Positions 1 through 7,694 of a stretch of 36,603 bases of DNA are shown here, piece by piece. Every line of letters begins with the position of its first letter. The stretch's first letter is position 1. The position numbers and the translations under genes were made by a program. The notes beneath the pieces were generated by a model. It worked only from the letters and a program-made list of their open reading frames with translations, did no database searches and had not been told where the DNA came from. The stretch lies in NCBI GenBank assembly GCA_902771445.1, contig CACXXD010000054.1, positions 1 to 36,603 on the forward strand. The letters are read 5' to 3'. The DNA is from an uncultured Prevotellaceae bacterium (GTDB taxonomy: Bacteria > Bacteroidota > Bacteroidia > Bacteroidales > Bacteroidaceae).

Positions 1-40
1 AAAATTGCCGTTCGGTCGAATTGTTTAGAACAAATTCATT

Positions 41-126
41 TGTTCAGACCTCCCCTAACCCCTCCTCGCTCGGCTCTGCCGCTTGCCTTAGCAAGAACTA
101 AGGAGGGGTTAGGGGTGGTCTGAACA
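41..126. repeat. Palindromic MITE-like repeat with nested 29-bp element
   Basis: Two 26-bp arms (41-66 and 101-126) are inverted copies with one mismatch; they begin TGTTCAGACC and end CCCCTCCT. The 34 bases between them are a 29-bp double-hairpin element (67-95) plus AACTA. The same arm sequence recurs at 1539-1566 and, inverted, at 1703-1728, so this is a dispersed repeat and not a one-off terminator. No coding capacity is seen. It may act as a hairpin upstream of the flavoprotein gene. Confidence 0.75.
67..95 (-). repeat. 29-bp double-hairpin element, copy A
   Basis: Read on the minus strand it starts CTTGC-TAAG-GCAAG, then CGGC-AGA-GCCG, then AGCG, and it follows GTT. It lies exactly in the centre of the surrounding palindrome, as if inserted there. 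Confidence 0.8.
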
Positions 127-176
127 GACTACAAAATGTGTCCTGTGCGGATTAAAGAAATTGGCTTAGTATATTC

Positions 177-248
177 GAAACGAATTGGAATAATAAGAAT
201 AATTGGCTTACACCGAATGCATCATTATTCTTATTATTCCTTCGTTTC
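177..248. repeat. Long AT-rich inverted repeat
   Basis: An arm starting GAAACGAA followed by GGAATAATAAGAATAA (177-203) is complementary to 224-248, with a 2-base bulge and a loop of about 20 bases. It lies 60 bases upstream of the flavoprotein start. The short motif TTGGCTTA occurs both just before the left arm and in the loop. It could be a terminator for a gene to the left, a regulatory hairpin or a MITE relic. Confidence 0.6.
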
Positions 249-308
249 AGTTTATTCTTCGACAATAATAAACAAACTCAAGTCGTTATATAATAAAAAA
301 AAACGACG

Positions 309-1493
309 ATGACAAAGAAAACCGCTATTGTCGGGGGAGGCGCAGCCGGCTTTTTCCTGGCCATCAACCTGAAAGAGAAAATGCCCGATATGGATGTCAC
401 CATATTCGAGAGCGGCAAGAAAGTGCTGCGAAAGGTAGAGATCTCCGGCGGAGGACGCTGCAACTGCACCAACACGTTCCGCGATGTCACCGACCTCTCA
501 CAGGTCTATCCACGAGGGCATAGACTACTGAAAAGACTTTTCAAACAGTTCGATAACAATGATGCATACAGGTGGTTCGAAGAGCATGGTGTCAAGCTTA
601 CGGTTCAAGAAGATCAATGCGTGTTTCCGCAATCGCAGGATGCCCACACCATCATCAACATGTTTCTCGCCGAAGCACATCGCCACCATGTCAACATCGT
701 GACTGGCACGAAGATCAGTTCACTGGACGAGCTTTCCGACTTTGACTTCATTGCCGTTACGACTGGCGGCTCACCCCGAGCGGAAGGACTGTATTGGCTT
801 CAGCATGAGACAGTTAAGCCTGTTCCGTCACTTTTTACTTTCAACATAACCGACAAGGCACTACAAGCACTGATGGGTACGGTGGTCGAACATGCCACGG
901 TCTTCATCCCTGGCACAAAACTTCGGGCCGACGGTCCTCTGCTCATCACCCACTGGGGCATGAGCGGTCCGGCCATCCTCCGCCTGTCGAGCTATGCGTC
1001 CCGCCTGTTGGCCGACAACAACTACCGACTGCCATTAAACATCAACTGGGCTGACAAAAACGAGAAAGAAACGGAAGAGGAGGTGAGAAGCATCATGCTG
1101 CAACACCCGCTCAAACAGGTGGCCAGCATGCGTCCCTTCGCCCTACCCTCACGCCTATGGGCCTATCTGACGGACAAATGTCTTGGCAAACGCGCCAGCT
1201 GCCGATGGAAGGAGCTCGGTCCGAAGGAGCTGAACCGACTCGTCAATATACTCGTCAACGATGCCTACCAGATTGAGGGGCGTTCGGTTTTCAAGGATGA
1301 GTTCGTCACCTGTGGCGGCATAGCGCTGTCAGAAGTTTCGCCCAACACACTTGAAAGCAAAAAAAGGCCTCGCCTTTATTTTGCAGGCGAGGTGCTCGAC
1401 ATCGACGGTGTGACGGGCGGCTTTAACTTCCAAGCCGCATGGACCACCGCCTATACTGTGGCATGTGGCATACAGACATGCCTGCGGAAATAG
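309..1493 (+). CDS. HI0933/YhiN-family NAD(P)/FAD-dependent oxidoreductase
   Basis: The 394-residue length suits the HI0933-like flavoprotein family (also called BaiN/RdsA). An N-terminal Rossmann FAD site is visible as GGGAAG (residues 9-14), followed by the family signature GGGRCNCTN (47-55). The C-terminal FAD-closing segment GEVLDIDGVTGGFNFQ lies near residues 363-378. The substrate is not established for most members; a cytoplasmic flavoenzyme is expected. The gene stands alone, with repeat-rich DNA on both sides and a convergent operon downstream. A 6-bp stem (GTCGTT at 282-287, AACGAC at 302-307) sits just before the ATG and may affect initiation. Family assignment is firm; the reaction is unknown. 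Confidence 0.9.
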   Translation: MTKKTAIVGGGAAGFFLAINLKEKMPDMDVTIFESGKKVLRKVEISGGGRCNCTNTFRDVTDLSQVYPRGHRLLKRLFKQFDNNDAYRWFEEHGVKLTVQEDQCVFPQSQDAHTIINMFLAEAHRHHVNIVTGTKISSLDELSDFDFIAVTTGGSPRAEGLYWLQHETVKPVPSLFTFNITDKALQALMGTVVEHATVFIPGTKLRADGPLLITHWGMSGPAILRLSSYASRLLADNNYRLPLNINWADKNEKETEEEVRSIMLQHPLKQVASMRPFALPSRLWAYLTDKCLGKRASCRWKELGPKELNRLVNILVNDAYQIEGRSVFKDEFVTCGGIALSEVSPNTLESKKRPRLYFAGEVLDIDGVTGGFNFQAAWTTAYTVACGIQTCLRK

Positions 1494-1566
1494 TTTTCTT
1501 AGTAATGATTAAAAAATAACTTGGGACGTTTTAACATCTGTTCAGACCACCCCCCGAACCCCTCCT

Positions 1567-1595
1567 CGCTCGGCTTAGCCGCTTGCCTAAGCAAG
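1567..1595 (-). repeat. 29-bp double-hairpin element, copy B
   Basis: On the minus strand: CTTGC-TTAG-GCAAG, CGGC-TAA-GCCG, AGCG, following GTT. Its sequence is identical to copy C, which lies inverted 79 bases away. Confidence 0.8.
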
Positions 1596-1673
1596 AACTC
1601 AGGAGGGGAATTAGTTAGACTCGACTTCCTGAAATAAATGAATGGCAAAGCTAAACAGTTCCCCTCCTGAGTT

Positions 1674-1702
1674 CTTGCTTAGGCAAGCGGCTAAGCCGAG
1701 CG
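1674..1702 (+). repeat. 29-bp double-hairpin element, copy C
   Basis: It is identical to copy B in the opposite orientation. It is preceded by GTT (1671-1673) and followed by the repeat arm AGGAG. Confidence 0.8.
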
Positions 1703-1821
1703 AGGAGTGGTCAGGGGAGGTCTGAACAAATGATATGTTCTAAACAAATCCGACCGAATGCCAATTAATTTTTATTTAATTTCTTCTAATTTGTAATAAT
1801 ATCTTTCCGACAAAATTTTTC

Positions 1822-1861
1822 GCGAGAAAAAATTTCGAAAGTACACTTGAAAACAGTACTT
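1822..1861 (-). terminator. Probable terminator of the rfbC operon
   Basis: On the minus strand AAGTAC pairs with GTACTT around an 11-base loop, overlapping the aminotransferase stop codon. It is followed by TCGAAATTTTTT. An AT-rich palindrome around GCGAG continues downstream. The stem is short, so this is a moderate call. Confidence 0.4.
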
Positions 1862-3167
1862 AGTTGTTCTCTTCAAAGACAGCCATGCGCTCCTCCAACT
1901 GCTGATACTGATGATCCTCAATAAACGATGTGCAGACACGCAAGCCCTCCTGATGCGAACCAGTGGTGATCAGACAGATGGCCGAAACACCATAGTACAT
2001 CAACTCCTTGGCCAACTGACCGCTCGTCATCTGCTTGTAGCCTATCGTGAAGTAGAACCCATCGGCAATCGACTCGTCTAAGTCCTTGTCGTAGACCACA
2101 TGGAACCCATGACGCAAGAAGATCTCCTTCAGCTTGTGCGCACGCTCCCCATAGACCATAATCTCCTTGCGGAAGTCGTAGGTGCCGTCGCTCGCGGCCT
2201 TCAGCATGGCGGCCATAGCATACTGGGCGCTGTGACTGGTGCCAGACGACAAAGCATACAGCATGCGGGTGGAGAACACCAGACCGAACGGCAGTCCCTC
2301 GTATCTGGCACTCAATGCCTCGAAGTGACGATGGAAGAGCTTGTCGCTGATGCACACCACACCGATACGCTCGCCTGCATAGCTGAATGCCTTTGAGCCA
2401 CTGATGAGCAACATGTAGTTGTCGGTGTAGCGACCGACACTCACCTGATAGGGAGGCTGGAACGGCGTGCTGAGATCCTTGCGGAAGTCCATTGCGAAAT
2501 AGGCCAGGTCTTCCATGACCACCACATCGTACTTCGTGGCCAGAGTGCCAATCGTGCGCAACTCGTCTTCATTCAGGCATATCCACGCAGGATTGTTGGG
2601 GTTGGAATAGACGATTGCACAGATGTTGCCTTTGGCCAGATAGGACTCCAGCTTTGCGCCCAGCTTGTCGCCACGGTAGTCATAGACATCGAACGTCTCG
2701 TATTTCACCCCCATCACCTTCAGCTGCATCTTCTGCACAGGGAAGCCCGGGTCGATGAACAACACCGTGTCTTTCTGGGGGTCGCACTGCGAACAGGTGA
2801 GGAACGAAGCAAACGTTCCCTGCATGGAGCCGCATACAGGCACACAGCACTCGGCCATGACATCGAGACCGATGAAGGCCTTGACAAAACGCGAAGCCTC
2901 TTTCTTCAGTTCGGGATAGCCCTGAATGTCGGGATAGGAATGCGCGATGCCATCATGCAGTGCCTTGACCTGAGCATCCACCCCCACCTTTGCGGCAGGC
3001 AGACCGGGAATGCCCATCTCCATTTTGATATACTCTACGCCACTCTGCTGTTCGGCCATAGCTGCCACCTGCTTCACCTCGCGTATGGTGGCTTTGGCAA
3101 AGTCGTCAATGCCGAGCTTGGCCACAAGCTGATCGACAATTTCTCGTTTTATGGGTGTTGGTTTCAT
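1860..3167 (-). CDS. Fold-type I PLP-dependent aminotransferase
   Basis: This 435-residue class I/II aminotransferase has the cofactor-binding motif SNPNNP (188-193), the pyridine-binding Asp220 in VVMEDLAY, and the Schiff-base lysine Lys259 in SGSKAFSYAGERIG. It is expected to be a cytoplasmic homodimer transferring an amino group between an amino acid and a keto acid; the substrate cannot be read from sequence. It is the last gene of the rfbC-ugd-lipoprotein operon, 21 bases after the lipoprotein gene. That placement could reflect a cell-envelope role, but co-transcription alone does not show it. It is only distantly similar to the second aminotransferase at 7695. Confidence 0.88.
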   Translation of the reverse strand: MKPTPIKREIVDQLVAKLGIDDFAKATIREVKQVAAMAEQQSGVEYIKMEMGIPGLPAAKVGVDAQVKALHDGIAHSYPDIQGYPELKKEASRFVKAFIGLDVMAECCVPVCGSMQGTFASFLTCSQCDPQKDTVLFIDPGFPVQKMQLKVMGVKYETFDVYDYRGDKLGAKLESYLAKGNICAIVYSNPNNPAWICLNEDELRTIGTLATKYDVVVMEDLAYFAMDFRKDLSTPFQPPYQVSVGRYTDNYMLLISGSKAFSYAGERIGVVCISDKLFHRHFEALSARYEGLPFGLVFSTRMLYALSSGTSHSAQYAMAAMLKAASDGTYDFRKEIMVYGERAHKLKEIFLRHGFHVVYDKDLDESIADGFYFTIGYKQMTSGQLAKELMYYGVSAICLITTGSHQEGLRVCTSFIEDHQYQQLEERMAVFEENN

Positions 3168-3188
3168 ATCGTTTTAAGTGTTATGAAG

Positions 3189-3986
3189 TCAATATTCTAA
3201 CAGTTTCATGGAAAGCTTGCCATCGAAGCCTATATCGGTTGAAACCATGTAGCAGGCCGCCCCGTCGGGAATGCACAGCGTGGCATTAAAGTGGAAGCCA
3301 CTCGCATCGACACGGTCGAACTGCATGTTGCCCAGGATGGACTGCTCAACAAAGCTCTCAGGCACATGATGCAGATACATCTGCTTCTTGATGTCACTCG
3401 AATACAGACGGTCGGCCCCCTTGAAGAGACTGATGTGAATGATGTTGTCGTAATAGATATTGTCTACCCCCACTCCGTCGTCGTTGTAAGACGAACGTAC
3501 AACCTTGTAACGGGTCGGGTTGATGGCAATATACCAGTGATAGCGCTCGCCATTGAAGAAGACCACGGAGTCGGTCTTCTGAACCTCGCGCAACGAAGTC
3601 ATGGCCTGAGGCTGGGCATGCACGAAATAAAGCACATCGTTGGGGTCGTCGCTCTTAGACAGTCGGACAATGTCGCCTGTCTGATTGCGAAACCAGAACA
3701 GATGTGATGCTTGCTTGACGACAGGATAGCGGTTGCGCCCCAAGACGAGCGTATCGCCAATAATCATGAAATGAGCCGGCTGATTGACAGAATCAGGATA
3801 AAAAATGGTGTCTCCCTTTGCCCGGAAAACAACCTCGCCGGACTCATCATCCATCCAGATACCTTGCAACAAGTTCTTGGCCTGCCTACTCTCTTCGACA
3901 GCCACGACCTCGGACGAGCCTTGTCGCTGACAAGAGCTAAGAAACAAAGCAACCAGACAGAAAGGCAAAAGGAGACACCTCATCAT
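3189..3986 (-). CDS. Lipoprotein, probably DUF4738 family
   Basis: The chosen ATG at 3986 starts MMRCLLLPFCLVALFLSSC, a classic lipoprotein signal with lipobox LSSC (Cys19), giving 265 residues. An in-frame start further upstream would run into ugd and place the signal internally, so it was rejected. The mature part is hydrophilic with beta-type patterning and resembles DUF4738 proteins of Bacteroidales; no catalytic motif is seen. The gene begins 10 bases after ugd and is probably translated from the same mRNA. Expected location is the periplasmic face of a membrane or the cell surface. The function is unknown. Confidence 0.75.
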   Translation of the reverse strand: MMRCLLLPFCLVALFLSSCQRQGSSEVVAVEESRQAKNLLQGIWMDDESGEVVFRAKGDTIFYPDSVNQPAHFMIIGDTLVLGRNRYPVVKQASHLFWFRNQTGDIVRLSKSDDPNDVLYFVHAQPQAMTSLREVQKTDSVVFFNGERYHWYIAINPTRYKVVRSSYNDDGVGVDNIYYDNIIHISLFKGADRLYSSDIKKQMYLHHVPESFVEQSILGNMQFDRVDASGFHFNATLCIPDGAACYMVSTDIGFDGKLSMKLLEY

Positions 3987-3996
3987 AAAAACAAAA

Positions 3997-5313
3997 TTAT
4001 TTGCCAATGCAATAATATTCAAACTCGTTTTCAACAAGTTCGTCGGCATCGTAGATGTTTCGACCGTCGATGACGAGTGAACGGCGCATGGCCTTGTGGA
4101 TGACACCCCATGTGGGCAGACGGAATTCCTTCCATTCGGTCAACAAGATGAGGGCATCGGCATCCAGCACGGCATCGTACATGTCGCGGCAGTAGGTCAC
4201 CTTATCACCGATGCGACGCTTGCACTCAGTCATGGCAATGGGATCGTAGGCACGAATCACGCACCCGGCATTCAGCAACTTGTCGATCATCACGAGGGCG
4301 GTCGACTCTCTCATATCGTCGGTCTCAGGCTTGAAGGAAAGTCCCCACAGGGCAATGACCTTGCCCTTCAGGCTTTCATCACCAAAGGCTTTCTGAAGTT
4401 TTTCAAACAATACGCCCTTCTGTCGCTCATTGACACGCTCGACAGCCTTCAGCACCTCCATCGAATAGCCCTCGTTGTCAGCCGTCTTAATCAGTGCCTT
4501 TACATCCTTCGGGAAACAACTGCCACCGTAGCCACAGCCGGCATACAGGAACTTGCGCCCAATACGCGTGTCGGCACCTATACCAGCGCGTACCATATTA
4601 ATATCTGCGCCCACACGCTCGCAGAGATTGGCCATGTCGTTCATGAAAGAGATACGGGTGGCCAACATAGAGTTGGCTGCATACTTGGTCATCTCGGCTG
4701 AAGGAATGTCCATGAAAATAACGCGGAAATTGTTGATCAAGAACGGCTTATACAGTCTGGTCAGCACTTTCTTGGCTTTCTCGCTTTCCACACCGACGAC
4801 AACACGGTCGGGCGACATGAAGTCCTTGATGGCATTGCCTTCCTTCAGGAACTCGGGATTGGAGGCCACGTCGAAGGGGATGTCGACACCACGCTTCTGC
4901 AGTTCTTCCTCGATGGCCTGACGAACCTTCTTGGCTGTACCTACGGGAACGGTCGACTTGGTCACGACAACCACGTACTTGTTCATGTTCTGACCGATGG
5001 TCCTGGCAACCTGCAGAACGTATTTCAAGTCGGCTGAGCCATCCTCATCGGGAGGAGTGCCTACGGCAGAGAACACCACCTCCTGCTCATTCAGCACCGA
5101 AGCCAGGTCGGTGGTAAACTTCAGACGACCTGCCTTTACGTTCTTCATGACCATCTGGTCGAGTCCCGGCTCGTAGATGGGAATCTCACCTTGCTGCAAC
5201 TTCTCGATTTTTGCAGCATCGACATCGACACATGTCACATTCACACCTGTCTCAGCGAAACAGGTTCCTGAAACCAATCCCACATAACCAGTTCCAACAA
5301 TTGCAATATTCAT
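3997..5313 (-). CDS. ugd: UDP-glucose/GDP-mannose dehydrogenase family, UDP-glucose 6-dehydrogenase
   Basis: The 438-residue protein starts MNIAIVGTGYVG, with the NAD-binding GxGYVG at residues 7-12. It carries the catalytic Cys266 in YGGSCFPKD and the central helix region SAEMTKYAANSMLA, all typical of Ugd. The enzyme oxidises UDP-glucose twice with NAD to UDP-glucuronate, a precursor for capsule, LPS or exopolysaccharide. Starting at the ATG at 5313 places the Rossmann motif at the N-terminus as in the family. It lies 28 bases downstream of rfbC, so two sugar-nucleotide genes share a transcript. A GDP-mannose dehydrogenase is less likely because the sequence is Ugd-like throughout. Confidence 0.93.
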   Translation of the reverse strand: MNIAIVGTGYVGLVSGTCFAETGVNVTCVDVDAAKIEKLQQGEIPIYEPGLDQMVMKNVKAGRLKFTTDLASVLNEQEVVFSAVGTPPDEDGSADLKYVLQVARTIGQNMNKYVVVVTKSTVPVGTAKKVRQAIEEELQKRGVDIPFDVASNPEFLKEGNAIKDFMSPDRVVVGVESEKAKKVLTRLYKPFLINNFRVIFMDIPSAEMTKYAANSMLATRISFMNDMANLCERVGADINMVRAGIGADTRIGRKFLYAGCGYGGSCFPKDVKALIKTADNEGYSMEVLKAVERVNERQKGVLFEKLQKAFGDESLKGKVIALWGLSFKPETDDMRESTALVMIDKLLNAGCVIRAYDPIAMTECKRRIGDKVTYCRDMYDAVLDADALILLTEWKEFRLPTWGVIHKAMRRSLVIDGRNIYDADELVENEFEYYCIGK

Positions 5314-5341
5314 AATATAAAATATGTATGGGTTGAAAAAA

Positions 5342-5890
5342 TTACTCGAAATAAACTGCGTCCTTGAACAACGAAGCAGCAAGGTCCTTCTCGCTCGTCA
5401 GCACATCCTTAGGGTCGATGGGCCAGTTGATAGCCAACTGGGGATCATTCCACCTGATGCCAGCCTCGGCCTGAGGCGCATAGACATTGTCGACCTTGTA
5501 AGTGAAAACGGCCTCGTCGCTCAACACCAAGAACCCGTGGGCAAAGCCGCGTGGGATGAAGAACTGGCGCTTGTTCTCTTCGCTCAGCTCCACCATTACA
5601 TGCTGCCCAAACGTAGGAGAACTCTTGCGGATGTCGACTGCGACATCTAGCACCTTACCCTTGATGACACGCACCAGCTTGGCTTGCGAGAACTCACCTT
5701 TCTGATAATGGAGCCCCCTCAATACGCCGTAAGAAGATTTGGACTCATTGTCTTGTATAAAATCAACTGAACCGATATGCTCTTCAAATTCTTTCTTTTT
5801 CCAAGCTTCAAAGAAATAGCCACGAGCATCATTGAACACCTTGGGTTCTATGATATTGACACCCGCAATCGATGTTGTTAAAAATTGCAT
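5342..5890 (-). CDS. rfbC: dTDP-4-dehydrorhamnose 3,5-epimerase
   Basis: This 182-residue cupin-fold enzyme has the catalytic His61 in GVLRGLHYQ, the conserved FIPRGFAHGF and the later Tyr-containing TYKVDNVYAP. RfbC epimerises dTDP-4-keto-6-deoxyglucose to the rhamnose configuration; the next step, RfbD, is encoded about 24 kb away at 30047. RfbA and RfbB are not in this window. It is the first gene of a four-gene operon and has a Bacteroidetes-type promoter 41-49 bases upstream of its ATG. Confidence 0.94.
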   Translation of the reverse strand: MQFLTTSIAGVNIIEPKVFNDARGYFFEAWKKKEFEEHIGSVDFIQDNESKSSYGVLRGLHYQKGEFSQAKLVRVIKGKVLDVAVDIRKSSPTFGQHVMVELSEENKRQFFIPRGFAHGFLVLSDEAVFTYKVDNVYAPQAEAGIRWNDPQLAINWPIDPKDVLTSEKDLAASLFKDAVYFE

Positions 5891-5931
5891 TTTATATATA
5901 AGTTATTGTTTGATTAATATTGAATCGCGTG

Positions 5932-5939
5932 CAAAAGTA
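5932..5939 (-). promoter_or_regulatory. -7 box for the rfbC operon
   Basis: The minus strand reads TACTTTTG, matching the Bacteroidetes TAnnTTTG -7 consensus. It predicts a start about 35 bases before rfbC. No clear -33 TTTG is seen. Confidence 0.5.
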
Positions 5940-6010
5940 CAAATATTATTTCATATCTTCACCATACTTTTTTCTGTTTTTTTTCATTTGTAGTTTTTTT
6001 GGCATTTTTA

Positions 6011-6042
6011 TTTGCCCATGTCAGGAAAAAGCAGTAATTTTG
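6011..6042 (+). promoter_or_regulatory. Bacteroidetes promoter giving a predicted leaderless mRNA
   Basis: TTTG at 6011-6014, a 20-base spacer and TAATTTTG at 6035-6042 match the -33/-7 consensus fully. The predicted transcription start at about 6046-6048 coincides with the GTG start codon at 6047. Confidence 0.65.
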
Positions 6043-6046
6043 CATT

Positions 6047-7078
6047 GTGATTGAACTTAACAGACATATAGAAATACTCCTCTTGAGCAATGACTGCGTG
6101 ATTGTGCCGAATCTTGGCGGATTTGTTGCACACCACGTCAATGCTCAATATGACACGACAGACGGAAGCTATCTGCCGCCCATGCGCACCATAGGCTTCA
6201 ATGCTCAGCTGAAGATTAACGACCACCTGCTGGTCCAGAGCTATATCGAGGCCTACGACATCAGCTATCCTGAGGCTTTGCGCCGGGTAGAAGATGAAGT
6301 GGAAGAACTGAAGCAGCATCTGGATAACGAGGGAGAATATGAATTCAGGGATTTAGGCATCCTGAGTCTCAATTCAGAAGGCAACTACCAGTTTGTGCCT
6401 TTCGAATCGGGCATCTTGTCGCCATCACTCTACGGACTGGCACTGCTGAAGATTTCGCCCGTGAGCGAACTGATCAAGCAGAAGGAGGAAGAGAAAACGG
6501 CAGAACTGCCAGTTTCCATCCCAACCGACAGCGAAGAAAAGAGCGAAACGACAGAGGAAGAAGTCAAGCAGGAAGTTGGCAACGAGGCCATCGTCATTCG
6601 GATGTCGTGGCTGCGCAATGTGGCAGTCGTGGCGGCAGCCATACTAATGTTTTTCTTCTTCAGTTCGCCCGTTGAAAATGCCCAGTCGACCAACGGTGTG
6701 CAGCAAAGCAGCATTATACCGCTGAGAAACAGCGCAGTACAAGAAAACGCTGAAGTTCAGCAGCAGGCCGTCAATACCGTTTCTGAAGACAAAGAATCGG
6801 CAACGGAAGAAGTACGGGAAACAGCAACCAACAGTGGCGGCAAGTTCTCGATTGTCCTTGCAAGCCAGACAATCATCCGTCTTGCTGAAAGCTTTGTGGA
6901 GAATATTCGGCAAGAAGGTCTTAACGAGGCACACATCCAAAAGATGAACAACTCTGACAAAGTGCGGGTGCTGTATGGAGCCTACGCTACGGAAGAAGAA
7001 GCTCAGAGTGCGCTGAAAATGCTTCGCACCACTAACAGGAATGTCTTCAAGGAGGCATGGGTACTCAAAACAAAATAG
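6047..7078 (+). CDS. HU-CCDC81 and SPOR domain membrane protein
   Basis: In this 343-residue protein the N-terminal part (about 1-140) matches the paired HU-CCDC81-type domains of Bacteroidetes; NDCVIVPNLGGFVAHH is characteristic. One transmembrane helix lies near 189-208 (SWLRNVAVVAAAILMFFFFS). A low-complexity Gln/Glu linker leads to a C-terminal SPOR domain (about 262-340). SPOR domains bind denuded septal peptidoglycan, so a DNA-binding-like cytoplasmic part would be tethered to the division site. The start is GTG, chosen because homology begins at MIELNRHIE and there is no upstream ATG in frame. The FHA protein gene follows after 9 bases. Confidence 0.85.
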   Translation: MIELNRHIEILLLSNDCVIVPNLGGFVAHHVNAQYDTTDGSYLPPMRTIGFNAQLKINDHLLVQSYIEAYDISYPEALRRVEDEVEELKQHLDNEGEYEFRDLGILSLNSEGNYQFVPFESGILSPSLYGLALLKISPVSELIKQKEEEKTAELPVSIPTDSEEKSETTEEEVKQEVGNEAIVIRMSWLRNVAVVAAAILMFFFFSSPVENAQSTNGVQQSSIIPLRNSAVQENAEVQQQAVNTVSEDKESATEEVRETATNSGGKFSIVLASQTIIRLAESFVENIRQEGLNEAHIQKMNNSDKVRVLYGAYATEEEAQSALKMLRTTNRNVFKEAWVLKTK

Positions 7079-7087
7079 TAATACGGC

Positions 7088-7624
7088 ATGAAAAGAGTAC
7101 GCTGTCCCAAATGCGATCAATATATCACATTCGATGAGACCCGCTACGAATCTGGTCAGAGACTGGTATTCCAATGTCCACAGTGTGGAAAGCAATTCGC
7201 CATAAAAATGGGGGCATCGAAACTGGCCAACACGCAAAAAGAAGACACCAAGAGACTGAACGAAGACCTTTCTGGCTGTGAAGGCGACTTTGGCAGTATC
7301 ATCGTTATTGAAAATGTGTTCCACTACAAGCAGGTGTTGCCTTTGCGCATGGGTGAGAACAAGATTGGCCGCTACCAAAAAGGGAACCCGATCAACACGC
7401 CAATAGAGACGGTCGACCCGAGTGTCGATCTGTTGCACTGCTCGATCACCGTATCGCGTGACAAAAACGGAAAGCTGAAATATGAGCTCAAAGACGGGCC
7501 AAGCAACACAGGAACATTTGTAGACAATGAGATTCTGGGCGACCGTGAGCGCAGAATCATCAGCGATGGACAACTATTTACTATCGGAGCTACAAGTATC
7601 ATTCTCCGAGCGGCAGAGTGCTAA
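7088..7624 (+). CDS. Zinc-ribbon and FHA domain protein
   Basis: In this 178-residue protein an N-terminal zinc ribbon is formed by CPKC (7-10) and CPQC (30-33). A C-terminal FHA domain (about 85-175) shows the GR of KIGRYQ, the His of LLHCSITV and SNTGTFVDNE in place of the usual SxNGTFVNG. FHA domains bind phosphothreonine peptides, so it probably reads Ser/Thr phosphorylation or acts as a scaffold. It lies 9 bases after the SPOR gene, almost certainly in the same operon, hinting at a division or envelope signalling role. No kinase is nearby. Confidence 0.83.
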   Translation: MKRVRCPKCDQYITFDETRYESGQRLVFQCPQCGKQFAIKMGASKLANTQKEDTKRLNEDLSGCEGDFGSIIVIENVFHYKQVLPLRMGENKIGRYQKGNPINTPIETVDPSVDLLHCSITVSRDKNGKLKYELKDGPSNTGTFVDNEILGDRERRIISDGQLFTIGATSIILRAAEC

Positions 7625-7642
7625 TTCTTTCTTTAGAATTAG
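7621..7642 (+). terminator. Possible terminator after the FHA gene
   Basis: The 8-bp AT-rich stem CTAATTCT/AGAATTAG with a 6-base loop contains the stop codon. It is followed 10 bases later by a short T run. The weak stem makes this uncertain. Confidence 0.3.
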
Positions 7643-7694
7643 TACCGTTTCGCTTTTTAAAAAGTTTTTAGTTATTACGTAAATTTATCAGAAG

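Larger units (their letters stand above)
1539..1728. repeat. Inverted pair of the palindromic repeat, each with a 29-bp element
   Basis: One repeat (1539-1608) is in the same orientation as the copy at 41 and a second (1661-1728) is inverted. They make a roughly 190-bp inverted repeat with a loop of about 50 bases. Each half carries a 29-bp element at the equivalent point. Compared with the copy at 41-126, each half has only one complete outer arm. It lies between the convergent flavoprotein and aminotransferase genes and occupies most of that 366-base gap; the rest is AT-rich with no gene. Confidence 0.75.

Noticed and set aside
67-1702. CRISPR-like array from repeated 29-bp units
   Set aside because: Units are in mixed orientation, not regularly spaced, with no unique spacers between them and no cas genes.
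3987-4106. Longer N-terminus for the lipoprotein gene
   Set aside because: It would lie inside ugd and bury the signal peptide, whose lipobox fits the ATG at 3986.
5959-6046. Small minus-strand frame upstream of the SPOR gene
   Set aside because: It overlaps the convincing promoter and coding region on the other strand and has low-complexity sequence.
6644-7573. Long minus-strand open frame (309 codons) opposite the SPOR and FHA genes
   Set aside because: It is antisense to two genes with clear domains, spans their boundary and gives a Cys/Phe/Val-rich product with no recognisable family.
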